Source of the DNA: Vibrio gallaecicus
GTDB lineage: Bacteria > Pseudomonadota > Gammaproteobacteria > Enterobacterales > Vibrionaceae
DNA length: 64,000 nt
Assembly (NCBI RefSeq): GCF_024347495.1
Contig: NZ_AP025490.1
Span: 2,294,001 to 2,358,000 of the forward strand
Direction: 5' to 3'
In this document: positions 8,328 through 15,100 of the stretch, one piece after another
Numbering within the stretch: position 1 is the stretch's first letter
Layout: each line of letters begins with the position of its first letter
The notes under the pieces: generated by a model
Databases searched by the model: none
Told to the model about the DNA's origin: nothing
What the model saw: only the letters and a program-made list of their open reading frames with translations
Translations under genes and position numbers: made by a program

Positions 8328-10181
8328 CTATTGAAGTGTTCTCAACACCACCACTTCATTCTGCTCCAAGTTAAATGTACCACTACCATCCGTCACAACA
8401 ACTTGATCACCACCTAAAATATTATCGTAAGTTCCGTTTGCTAAGCCTAGGTTAATGGCATTCACAGAGGTGCTGTTACCTAAATTCATGGCAACGACAA
8501 CAACATCATCCCCAGCATTGCGCTCGTAGACTAAAACATCATTACTTACCCAACGTTCAATGTAAGAGCCTTGCTGAATCGCATAACTTTCTTTACGCAA
8601 TTTACTCAGTTTCTTAATCATTTGATAAGCCGGTGTATTGGTATCAAAACTTGGCATCATTTCACGGTTATATGGGTCATTACCCACCTGTCCAAACCCA
8701 TTTGTCGTAAAGTTAGCTGCATAATGTTCTGTGCCATAGTAAATACAAGGAACACCACGAGAGGTCATAATAAGAGCTAAACCTAGCTCGACACGATCTT
8801 GAGCGAATGGAGCACTCTGGCGACCGCCCCATTTATCTTTACCGGGTCCAAAGTTGGTAGCGTCTGAACGAAGTACAGTAGATAAACGTGGAGCATCATG
8901 GTTATCTAAAAATACAACCTGCCAATCACTCGATGTAAACTTAGTATCGCGAATTTTCATGTACTCGTTAATCGCGTACATACCGGTACCATTGGCACGC
9001 AACAGCGCATCTTCTATCGTATTACGTAGACCAAAATCTAATAGTGCAGAGCCAGATGTGTTTGCAAAATCAATAGACTTCGCATTAATACCTGTAGCGG
9101 TGGCACCTGCATCCATCCATTCACCGAAGAAATAGAACCCAGGCTTACCCTTCGCTTTTGCGTAATTGTTCAAATCGCCAGTCCAGCGTTGAATAAAAGA
9201 TTTATCCATATGTTTAATCGCATCAATACGAATGCCATCTACACCGAGGTCAATCCAGAACTTTGCTCCTTCAACTAAGTATTGATAGGTTTTCTCATTA
9301 CTTTGGTCAAAGTCAGATAAATTAAATAAATTATGGTTTCGAACTTGATAGTAATCATTCCAATCAGTCACTCCACCATTATGGTGATACCAGTTTTGAG
9401 TATCGCCATCGAAGTTAGTTTGATACTCGCCATTTTGATATAACGCACCATATTCATTTTCATCATTGGGGTTAGAATGGTTTGGTGCATAGTCCAGCAC
9501 CAACTTCATGTCATAGTCATCCATTTTCTGGCTCAGAGCGCGAAAGTCGTCAATTGTGCCTAAGTGCTCATCCACTTGGAAGAAATCACGTCCCCAGTAG
9601 CCATGATAACCAGCTGAACCATCTTTGTTTAATTGGTCGACATTATTAACAGGTGGGGTAATCCAAATAGAAGTGATTCCCATGTCTTTTAGGTAATCTA
9701 ACTTACCTAATAACCCTTTGATGTCACCACCAAAATACTTCTTATAATCAGATCGGTCTGCAGAGTAAGTTTGAGCATTATTACCCGTATTATTTGCAGA
9801 ATCGCCATCAGAAAAACGGTCTAAAAAGACGAAGTACATCGTTTCATCACGCATATCAAAAGCTAGTTTTTCATGGACCACAACACTATTGGTATCTGCG
9901 TAGAAGTTAATCTCATACGTTTTATTTGGATCAACAACAAAATTAGTTAGTGGGTAATTTTCTGACCAATCACCAAAGCGGTCGATCTTGAAACTTGGAG
10001 GGTTACTGCCATCCCCTGTATTAAATTTTTTAACTATTTGCCAATGGTTAGGTTTCACTTTAACCATGCTTTCTGTTTGCCAATTATTTGCAGTTCCACG
10101 AAAATAAGCTTGATTCCAATCTGCAGCAGCAGGCAAGGAAGCAAGCAATACTGAAAAGAGTACTAACTTGTTCTTCATCAT
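8328..10181 (-). CDS. cgt: Secreted cyclodextrin glucanotransferase-like GH13 enzyme with an N-terminal starch-binding-like domain
   Basis: 617 residues with a signal peptide (cleavage near Ala20). Residues 21-105 form a beta-rich domain opening AYFRGTANNWQ, similar in style to starch-binding domains. The GH13 barrel follows: region I DYAPNH 230-235, region II GIRIDAIKH with nucleophile Asp320, acid/base Glu354 in FGEW, and Asp429 in LDNHD. Phe286 in NHNLFNLSD sits where CGTases carry their central aromatic residue, which separates them from alpha-amylases. From memory the barrel resembles the Klebsiella oxytoca CGTase closely, but this protein lacks a C-terminal CBM20 and ends at VVLRTLQ. 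It is the last gene of the leftward operon, as cgt is in Klebsiella. A plain alpha-amylase is the alternative. ATG at 10178 is an equally possible start. Confidence 0.85.
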   Translation of the reverse strand: MMKNKLVLFSVLLASLPAAADWNQAYFRGTANNWQTESMVKVKPNHWQIVKKFNTGDGSNPPSFKIDRFGDWSENYPLTNFVVDPNKTYEINFYADTNSVVVHEKLAFDMRDETMYFVFLDRFSDGDSANNTGNNAQTYSADRSDYKKYFGGDIKGLLGKLDYLKDMGITSIWITPPVNNVDQLNKDGSAGYHGYWGRDFFQVDEHLGTIDDFRALSQKMDDYDMKLVLDYAPNHSNPNDENEYGALYQNGEYQTNFDGDTQNWYHHNGGVTDWNDYYQVRNHNLFNLSDFDQSNEKTYQYLVEGAKFWIDLGVDGIRIDAIKHMDKSFIQRWTGDLNNYAKAKGKPGFYFFGEWMDAGATATGINAKSIDFANTSGSALLDFGLRNTIEDALLRANGTGMYAINEYMKIRDTKFTSSDWQVVFLDNHDAPRLSTVLRSDATNFGPGKDKWGGRQSAPFAQDRVELGLALIMTSRGVPCIYYGTEHYAANFTTNGFGQVGNDPYNREMMPSFDTNTPAYQMIKKLSKLRKESYAIQQGSYIERWVSNDVLVYERNAGDDVVVVAMNLGNSTSVNAINLGLANGTYDNILGGDQVVVTDGSGTFNLEQNEVVVLRTLQ

Positions 10182-10281
10182 CTTGTCCTATTTTACGTTG
10201 ATAAGTGGTTATTAGGGGTGCAGCAAACCCTCCAAATAAAGTATTGGATGGTTATATCGATATTAAATAGTCTTGATTTAC

Positions 10282-10337
10282 TTTTTACTTTTTACTTTTT
10301 ACTTTTTACTTTTTACTTTTTACTTTTTACTTTTTAC
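10282..10337. repeat. Heptamer tandem repeat (TTTTTAC x8)
   Basis: Eight perfect copies of TTTTTAC in a row, preceded by a partial TTTAC at 10277-10281. It lies between the ABC ATPase and CGTase genes, 100-156 bases before the CGTase start codon. Tracts of this kind change copy number by slipped-strand mispairing, so spacing to a CGTase promoter could vary. Confidence 0.95.
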
Positions 10338-10338
10338 T

Positions 10339-10370
10339 AAAAATAACCCCTATATATTTATTTAGGGGAT
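10339..10370 (-). terminator. Hairpin after the ABC ATPase gene, possible terminator
   Basis: On the minus strand CCCCTA / TAGGGG with a 10-base AT loop, followed by TTATTTTT. It lies about 33 bases past the ATPase stop codon. If active, it separates CGTase expression from the upstream transport genes. Confidence 0.6.
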
Positions 10371-10400
10371 ATTTAAAGATCGATAGTTGTGGTTAACAAT

Positions 10401-11522
10401 TTACAAGGTTATATTTTCTTCTGTCTCCGCATCAAATATATGACAGAACCCTGAATAAAAATTAAACCTCACATTACTGCCAATATCCGAGGTGGTAATA
10501 GTTTGATTATTAACACGAGCAACAATTTCATTATTACCAATTCTAAAGTATAAATACTTTTCATTACCTAAGTTTTCGACGACGGTTAATTCACCAGGAT
10601 GAACATTCACAGTTTCATCATCGGTAGCTAAGTCAATATGCTCAGGACGAATGCCTAAACACACTGGCTTATCTATATAGTTAAGCAACTTCTCTTGCTT
10701 ATCTTTAGGAATAATAATTTGCGCACCAGGCGCAAGTTCTACGTAAATATCGTCACCAAGTTTGCGTAAGGTTGTGCTCACTAAATTCATCGCTGGTGAA
10801 CCAATAAAGCCCGCTACAAATTTATTTTTGGGGTAATTATAAAGATTGGCAGGGGTATCTACTTGCATGATGTTGCCTTGGTTTAACACACAAATTCGAT
10901 CCCCTAGCGTTAGCGCTTCCGTCTGATCATGTGTCACATAGATCATTGTTGCCGGGTTGCCCTCTTCTTTCAAAGATTGATGCAGTTGAGCAATTTTAAC
11001 TCGCATTGAAACACGCAATTTGGCGTCAAGGTTAGACAGTGGTTCATCAAACAAGAATACATCCGGTTTACGGACAATCGCTCGTCCCACGGCTACACGC
11101 TGGCGTTGTCCACCCGACATCTCTTTCGGTTTACGATAAAGCAAATCTGTAATTTCTAATTTTTCAGCCGCTTCTTCAACACGTTGTTTGATCTCTTCTT
11201 TCGGCTTTTTCTGCATCTTTAGACCAAAGGCCATGTTGTCAAAAACCGTTTTATGCGGGTAAAGCGCATAGTTTTGGAACACCATTGCAATGCCACGATC
11301 TTTAGGAGGTAAATCATTAACAACTTGATCACCAATACGAATATCACCACCTGAAATACTTTCAAGCCCCGCTATCATGCGAAGTGTGGTTGACTTAGCA
11401 CAACCAGATGGACCCACGAATACCATGAACTCACCTTCATGAATATCTAAGTCAATTCCATGTACAGCTTTGAAGCCATTATCATATTCTTTTTCTACTT
11501 TGCGTAGGCTAACTGTTGCCAT
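10401..11522 (-). CDS. cymD: Maltodextrin/cyclodextrin ABC transporter ATP-binding protein (MalK/CymD-like)
   Basis: 373 residues. It powers sugar import through the CymF-CymG permease pair at the inner-membrane cytoplasmic face. The ABC domain (1-235) shows Walker A GPSGCAKST (37-45), Q-loop Gln83, signature MSGGQ (135-139), Walker B FLFDEP (Asp159, Glu160) and H-loop His198. Residues 250-373 form the MalK-type TOBE regulatory domain. The Walker A has Ala42 where the consensus has Gly just before the invariant Lys. A 208-base structured spacer separates it from the lipoprotein gene upstream. Neighbouring permease and binding-protein genes are on the opposite strand about 5 kb away. Confidence 0.92.
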   Translation of the reverse strand: MATVSLRKVEKEYDNGFKAVHGIDLDIHEGEFMVFVGPSGCAKSTTLRMIAGLESISGGDIRIGDQVVNDLPPKDRGIAMVFQNYALYPHKTVFDNMAFGLKMQKKPKEEIKQRVEEAAEKLEITDLLYRKPKEMSGGQRQRVAVGRAIVRKPDVFLFDEPLSNLDAKLRVSMRVKIAQLHQSLKEEGNPATMIYVTHDQTEALTLGDRICVLNQGNIMQVDTPANLYNYPKNKFVAGFIGSPAMNLVSTTLRKLGDDIYVELAPGAQIIIPKDKQEKLLNYIDKPVCLGIRPEHIDLATDDETVNVHPGELTVVENLGNEKYLYFRIGNNEIVARVNNQTITTSDIGSNVRFNFYSGFCHIFDAETEENITL

Positions 11523-11603
11523 TTGATACTCCGCATACGGTTTATATACTCAAGTGTAAAAATAAGGCTCACTTGGTATCACTTGTTCAAAAATTAAAAC
11601 TGT

Positions 11604-11648
11604 CTATTTAGCGAGTGATTCTAAAGAGTAAAAACACTCGCTAAATAG
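11604..11648. repeat. Perfect 14-bp inverted repeat before cymD
   Basis: CTATTTAGCGAGTG (11604-11617) and its exact reverse complement (11635-11648) are separated by 17 bases. In the leftward transcript it lies downstream of the lipoprotein gene and 82 bases before the cymD start, and is followed by a U-rich stretch (ACAGTTTTAATTTTT). It could act as an attenuator, a partial terminator or an mRNA-stabilising stem. Confidence 0.8.
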
Positions 11649-11657
11649 GCAAAAGAA

Positions 11658-11717
11658 GAGAGTACTAAGGTCACTTATAGGTGACCCTAACGACTTTGAA
11701 GATCGATTAGTACTCTC
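11658..11717. repeat. Nested stem structure between lipoprotein gene and cymD
   Basis: An 11-bp perfect outer pairing, GAGAGTACTAA (11658-11668) with TTAGTACTCTC (11707-11717), encloses an inner hairpin GGTCAC-TTATAG-GTGACC (11669-11686) and about 20 unpaired bases. It sits directly beside the 14-bp inverted repeat, so the whole 114-base spacer segment looks like structured RNA. Confidence 0.75.
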
Positions 11718-11730
11718 AACGGAAATAATG

Positions 11731-12213
11731 CTATTTACACGCTTTTATAAGAGCTCGCACTGGTTTCTTATCCTTATTGATCTCAATACTCCATAAGTAT
11801 TTTCCATCTTCAGGGATGTTTACTGTTGTATTTTTTGCAAAACCACCACGTTTCAGTTCTTTTTCATAGCCTACAACCATCTCTTTACCTGCAGCAGTAA
11901 ATTGAGGATTCCAACTCATGGTTGCAAACTGTAAGCTTACATTGCCTGCTTTTTCTTCACTCACTACTTGATAGATGCCATTGCCTTTATGAGACATCTG
12001 GCGGTTATCCATGTGCATCCACTGGCCGTCAGGGAAAGTACCAATCACAAACAGTGAAGGGCGAATAGGACCACGGTCTTCAACACTTGCTAGATTACAA
12101 TCGGCAAAAGGACCAGTAGCAAGGTTTTGTGCAACTGCTGGAGCATCTGAAGTGCTTGCACACCCCATTAATGCAGAAGACAAAAGAGCAGTAAGCAGCA
12201 GAGTACGTTTCAT
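11731..12213 (-). CDS. Small lipoprotein with a probable glycan-binding beta-sandwich
   Basis: 160 residues. A lipoprotein signal peptide ends in LMGC with Cys18; Ala at +2 predicts sorting to the outer membrane. The mature part contains SLFVIGTFPDGQWMHMDN, then QMSHKGNGIYQV and alternating beta-type segments, similar to E-set/starch-binding domains and to the N-terminal domain of the CGTase in this operon. There are no catalytic motifs. The start lies 25 bases after the TOBE-domain gene. A role in holding starch or cyclodextrin at the cell surface, or assisting the porin, is inferred from fold style and context only. Confidence 0.65.
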   Translation of the reverse strand: MKRTLLLTALLSSALMGCASTSDAPAVAQNLATGPFADCNLASVEDRGPIRPSLFVIGTFPDGQWMHMDNRQMSHKGNGIYQVVSEEKAGNVSLQFATMSWNPQFTAAGKEMVVGYEKELKRGGFAKNTTVNIPEDGKYLWSIEINKDKKPVRALIKACK

Positions 12214-12238
12214 TATAAATTCCTTATTATTCTAATCT

Positions 12239-12640
12239 TTAAATAGTCAGATTCATCTTCGTGTCATGGTCGAAAATGTGACTAAAGTAAGTATCAAAGT
12301 TCACGTTAAAATATTTACCAATATCATCGGTATTCAAAACTTTATTTCTAACCTTTGAAACAAACAGTTTATGTTCAATATTAAAAATAAGGTTATAGCC
12401 ATTATTCTGTTTTTGTAACTCAGTAAACTGACCTTCTACGGTATTCAATTTATCGTTATCATCTGCTAGATAAATAAAATCAGGTCGAATACCAAACTTA
12501 ACTTTTTCGTTAATATAGTTGGATAAGCATTCTTGGTGATGAAACGGGATATTTAATGTGGAGTTATCTCCTAGCTCTAAATACACACCTTCAACACTAT
12601 CTCTTATATAAGCATCAACAATATTAATTGATTCGTTCAT
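12239..12640 (-). CDS. Free-standing MalK C-terminal (TOBE) domain protein
   Basis: 133 residues with no ATPase domain. By eye the protein aligns end to end with residues about 250-373 of CymD encoded 0.7 kb away. Shared features include LxNYI, GIRPxxIxLAxDDxxxN, the (T/S)xDIG segment, and a closing HIFDxxTxxNxT. In E. coli MalK this domain is regulatory: it binds the activator MalT and enzyme IIAGlc. This gene could supply the regulatory surface without the transporter. It lies 21 bases after the acyltransferase gene and 25 before the lipoprotein gene, clearly inside the operon. The codon use is noticeably AT-rich. Divergence from CymD and an intact frame argue against a recent broken duplicate. 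Confidence 0.75.
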   Translation of the reverse strand: MNESINIVDAYIRDSVEGVYLELGDNSTLNIPFHHQECLSNYINEKVKFGIRPDFIYLADDNDKLNTVEGQFTELQKQNNGYNLIFNIEHKLFVSKVRNKVLNTDDIGKYFNVNFDTYFSHIFDHDTKMNLTI

Positions 12641-12661
12641 AAAATCATCACTTAATAATAT

Positions 12662-13666
12662 TCATAAATTAAAAACTCTCGCGATAAACCCCTTATTCTT
12701 AGGAGGTTCATTACTATTCGATTTCTTGCTTTTATTTGTTAATTTATTAAGTGTGGCTAAATTTTTATAATACGAACGTGCGTCTTTTGCTGGATAGCCA
12801 AACAAATCACTATTTTCTGGGAAAGAGTGGCTCACACCTGATTTCGCTTTAACAACCGAGTTCTTGCCTATAGTGAGGTGCCCAGCAGTCCCAGCTTGAC
12901 CATGTACAATCACGTTATCTTCAAGAATGGTGTGCCCTGCGAAACCCGTTTGAGAAACTAATAAGCAATGCTGCCCAATCTTACAGTCATGACCTATTTG
13001 CACTAGGTTATCAATTTTGGTGCCTCGTCCAATCACGGTGTTGCCTAAGGTGCCACGGTCAATAGTGTTGTTACATCCAATTTCAACATCGTCTTGAATA
13101 ATCACTCGACCAACGCTTTCTACGCGCTCATAGCGTGTTAACTTGCCAGTCATATATTCAAAGCTGTAATTACCTATCGAGTTATTGGAATCGATAGTCA
13201 CGTTATTACCGATCACGGTCCCTTCTTTGATAACCGTATTGGCATGAATAGCGACATTATTACCTATTGTCACGCCGTTCATGATTTTCACACCGGGCAT
13301 AAAATGGCAGTTTTCACCTATTTGACAGTGCTTTCCAATATAGACATCTGGAGTTTCAGAGGTATTGCCTTGATCAAATAATTGATACTTATGTACTTTA
13401 TAAAAGCGCATTAGTTGATTGAGCTTATCGGCATCAAGCTCATCAATGATAATTTTCGTTTTGGCTTGAGTTTCAAGCACGACTTTTGGTCCAACAATGA
13501 CATCCGCTAAAGTTTCAGAAAGCCCTTTAAGGTCTGACTTAGCGAATACTATCGCTAACCCTCCTTTTTCATCGCTTGATACTGGGCGAATCGTTGATAT
13601 CTCTATTGATTCATCACCAACTACTTTGCCACCAAGGATTTGAGCAATTTCTGAAACTTTTATCAT
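12662..13666 (-). CDS. LpxD-like hexapeptide-repeat acyltransferase in the sugar operon
   Basis: 334 residues, close to LpxD length. The N-terminal domain ([18 protein letters not shown]) resembles the uridine-binding domain of LpxD. Left-handed beta-helix hexapeptide repeats run from about 108 to 275. [11 protein letters not shown] places His226 at the LpxD catalytic position, and a second conserved His lies in GTAGHLTIG (263). LpxD adds the second hydroxyacyl chain in lipid A synthesis. The housekeeping lpxD normally sits in the bamA-skp-lpxD-fabZ cluster, which is not here, so this is probably a second copy. Its role next to a cyclodextrin porin is unclear: local lipid A change or acylation of another sugar are possibilities. 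The C-terminal Lys/Asn/Ser-rich tail is atypical. Confidence 0.8.
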   Translation of the reverse strand: MIKVSEIAQILGGKVVGDESIEISTIRPVSSDEKGGLAIVFAKSDLKGLSETLADVIVGPKVVLETQAKTKIIIDELDADKLNQLMRFYKVHKYQLFDQGNTSETPDVYIGKHCQIGENCHFMPGVKIMNGVTIGNNVAIHANTVIKEGTVIGNNVTIDSNNSIGNYSFEYMTGKLTRYERVESVGRVIIQDDVEIGCNNTIDRGTLGNTVIGRGTKIDNLVQIGHDCKIGQHCLLVSQTGFAGHTILEDNVIVHGQAGTAGHLTIGKNSVVKAKSGVSHSFPENSDLFGYPAKDARSYYKNLATLNKLTNKSKKSNSNEPPKNKGFIARVFNL

Positions 13667-13686
13667 GATGTTCGACCTACTATTTA

Positions 13687-14691
13687 TTAAAAGCGGTATA
13701 AAGCTTGTAAGAAGAGGGTGTTTTGTTCAACCACTTTTTCATCACCTGCATATTGAGCAGCATTCGATGTTTCAGTATCTTTCGCCCATTCATACTCAGC
13801 TTTCATTAACCAATCGTCACCTACAGCTTGTTCATAGCCTACTGTCGCTTTACGAATATCTTTGAAGTAATCGTCGTTACTGCCAATTCCATTCGTTTCG
13901 TTTTCACCGATACGCGCTCGCACATACATTGTGCCTGCATCATCAAAGCTGTATTGAACAATTGGTTCAGCGTATTTTTCAGTAAAGTCACTGACTTTAT
14001 TGCCGTTTGCGTCGTTTTCTTTAATTTGGTAGAAAAACTCAACACCCATTTCCCAGTTACCAAAACGCTTATATGGCTTGAAGAGTAAGCTATAACCCTC
14101 TTCTTTTATCGTGCCCCACGCACTCTTATCTTCATCATTCAATAAATATTCAAGGTTTGAATAGAAACCAGCACCATATTCATTATTCCAGTAGGTTAGG
14201 TATGGTCTAAAACTGTGTTCTGTTGTGGTATGGCGTAATCCATTAACACCTGCCGTGCTATATATCTGGCTTCTTGTATATTCGATGTCATAGACCGCAC
14301 CAGTCGCCCAGCCACTGCCTATGTTAAAACCTTTGTTCAGTGATAAAAGATGTTTGTAACCATCTTCTGTTTCACTGTATCCCGTTTGTTCTTTCTTACG
14401 GTCTTCCAATTTAAACGCATACAGAGCCGACATATTCCACTTAGCATTTTTGTAGAACAAACTTACTACTTCGTGAGTCCTGGTTTTCTCAGTAGATTCA
14501 GTCCCCCCCCACTTCGCCCAGTCGGTAGTCGTTTTGTATTCATACTCAACTGATGATCCAACGTGCCCGCCAAACTGCATAGCTTCATCAAAAAAAGTAT
14601 CTTCAGGTGCAAAGCCTCGGTCGCTTGCTAGTGCAGTGGTGCTAATGAGTAGGGTGTTAGCTATCACTACAGACAATATTGTTCGTTTCAC
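13687..14691 (-). CDS. cymA: Outer-membrane porin, CymA/OmpG-like
   Basis: 334 residues with a signal peptide (cleavage probably after ALAS, residue 23). The mature chain of about 311 residues alternates amphipathic strands with charged loops and ends in LFLQALYRF, the terminal Phe typical of outer-membrane barrels. Length and lack of a trimeric-porin signature fit a monomeric 14-strand barrel like CymA or OmpG. It is the first gene of the leftward operon and diverges from cymE, the same position as cymA in Klebsiella. Expected role: diffusion of cyclodextrins across the outer membrane. The barrel call is firm; substrate is inferred from context. Confidence 0.8.
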   Translation of the reverse strand: MKRTILSVVIANTLLISTTALASDRGFAPEDTFFDEAMQFGGHVGSSVEYEYKTTTDWAKWGGTESTEKTRTHEVVSLFYKNAKWNMSALYAFKLEDRKKEQTGYSETEDGYKHLLSLNKGFNIGSGWATGAVYDIEYTRSQIYSTAGVNGLRHTTTEHSFRPYLTYWNNEYGAGFYSNLEYLLNDEDKSAWGTIKEEGYSLLFKPYKRFGNWEMGVEFFYQIKENDANGNKVSDFTEKYAEPIVQYSFDDAGTMYVRARIGENETNGIGSNDDYFKDIRKATVGYEQAVGDDWLMKAEYEWAKDTETSNAAQYAGDEKVVEQNTLFLQALYRF

Positions 14692-14750
14692 AGTATTTCC
14701 TTATTAATCCGGCAATGGAGTTATTTTTTAATAATTCTGGCCACGAATTT

Positions 14751-14760
14751 TAGTAGTTCA
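14751..14760 (-). promoter_or_regulatory. Shared 10-mer upstream of the porin gene (candidate operator)
   Basis: TAGTAGTTCA on the plus strand, read as TGAACTACTA in the direction of the porin gene, 60-69 bases before its start codon. The same 10-mer occurs before cymE at 15070-15079. An overlapping short palindrome, GTTCA-CGT-TGAAC, spans 14756-14768. Confidence 0.4.
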
Positions 14761-14822
14761 CGTTGAACGCCTAATTATTGTTCTGCATTTATTTTTATTT
14801 TTCTTCCTATAGAAATGATATA

Positions 14823-14838
14823 TGAGACATTGGTCACC
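14823..14838. promoter_or_regulatory. Candidate CRP site, porin side
   Basis: TGAGA-N6-TCACC, 8 of 10 core positions matching TGTGA-N6-TCACA. It lies about 140 bases before the porin start codon. Confidence 0.45.
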
Positions 14839-14985
14839 TTTAGCTATGGAAATAATTGACCACCATCACGAATAGTAGGGTTTTCATCAATCTAAGTGTC
14901 AAATTGAGCCTAGTTCTTGCTGTCATTCCTTAGCTAACCTGGTTTCATACATAACAAGCCACAATACTATTAAACCTGTAAATAT

Positions 14986-15001
14986 AGTGATTAACATCAC
15001 A
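14986..15001. promoter_or_regulatory. Candidate CRP site, cymE side
   Basis: AGTGA-TTAACA-TCACA, 9 of 10 core positions. Its centre lies about 71 bases before a start point projected from the 15030 -35 element, a spacing compatible with class I activation. This fits catabolite control of a sugar locus. Confidence 0.65.
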
Positions 15002-15029
15002 AACACGCTTCTATTCCACTCAATTCGTA

Positions 15030-15057
15030 TTGACATATTTTGGTCGAGACATAACCT
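15030..15057 (+). promoter_or_regulatory. Candidate cymE promoter
   Basis: Perfect TTGACA at 15030-15035; the best -10 at normal spacing is weak (TAACCT, 15052-15057), as expected for an activator-dependent promoter. Confidence 0.4.
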
Positions 15058-15081
15058 AGTAGTATCTTATGAACTACTACT
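15058..15081. promoter_or_regulatory. 7-bp inverted repeat at the cymE start region (candidate operator)
   Basis: AGTAGTA (15058-15064) and TACTACT (15075-15081) with a 10-base spacer. It contains the shared 10-mer TGAACTACTA and would overlap or closely follow the transcription start, a position typical for repressor binding. Confidence 0.45.
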
Positions 15082-15100
15082 TTGATTGTGCGGTGTGGAT

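Larger units (their letters stand above)
14692..15100. promoter_or_regulatory. 409-bp divergent control region of the cym-like locus
   Basis: It separates the porin operon from the cymE operon. I find two CRP-like sites (14823-14838 and 14986-15001), a TTGACA -35 candidate at 15030, a 7-bp inverted repeat at 15058-15081, and the 10-mer TGAACTACTA once in front of each operon in the same orientation relative to transcription. No MalT box was recognised. Confidence 0.7.

Noticed and set aside
10277..10337. CRISPR-like array
   Set aside because: Units are 7 bases with no spacers; it is a simple sequence repeat.
14692..15100. MalT boxes in the divergent control region
   Set aside because: No pair of GGAKGA-type boxes in proper arrangement was found; the locus encodes its own TrmB-type regulator instead.
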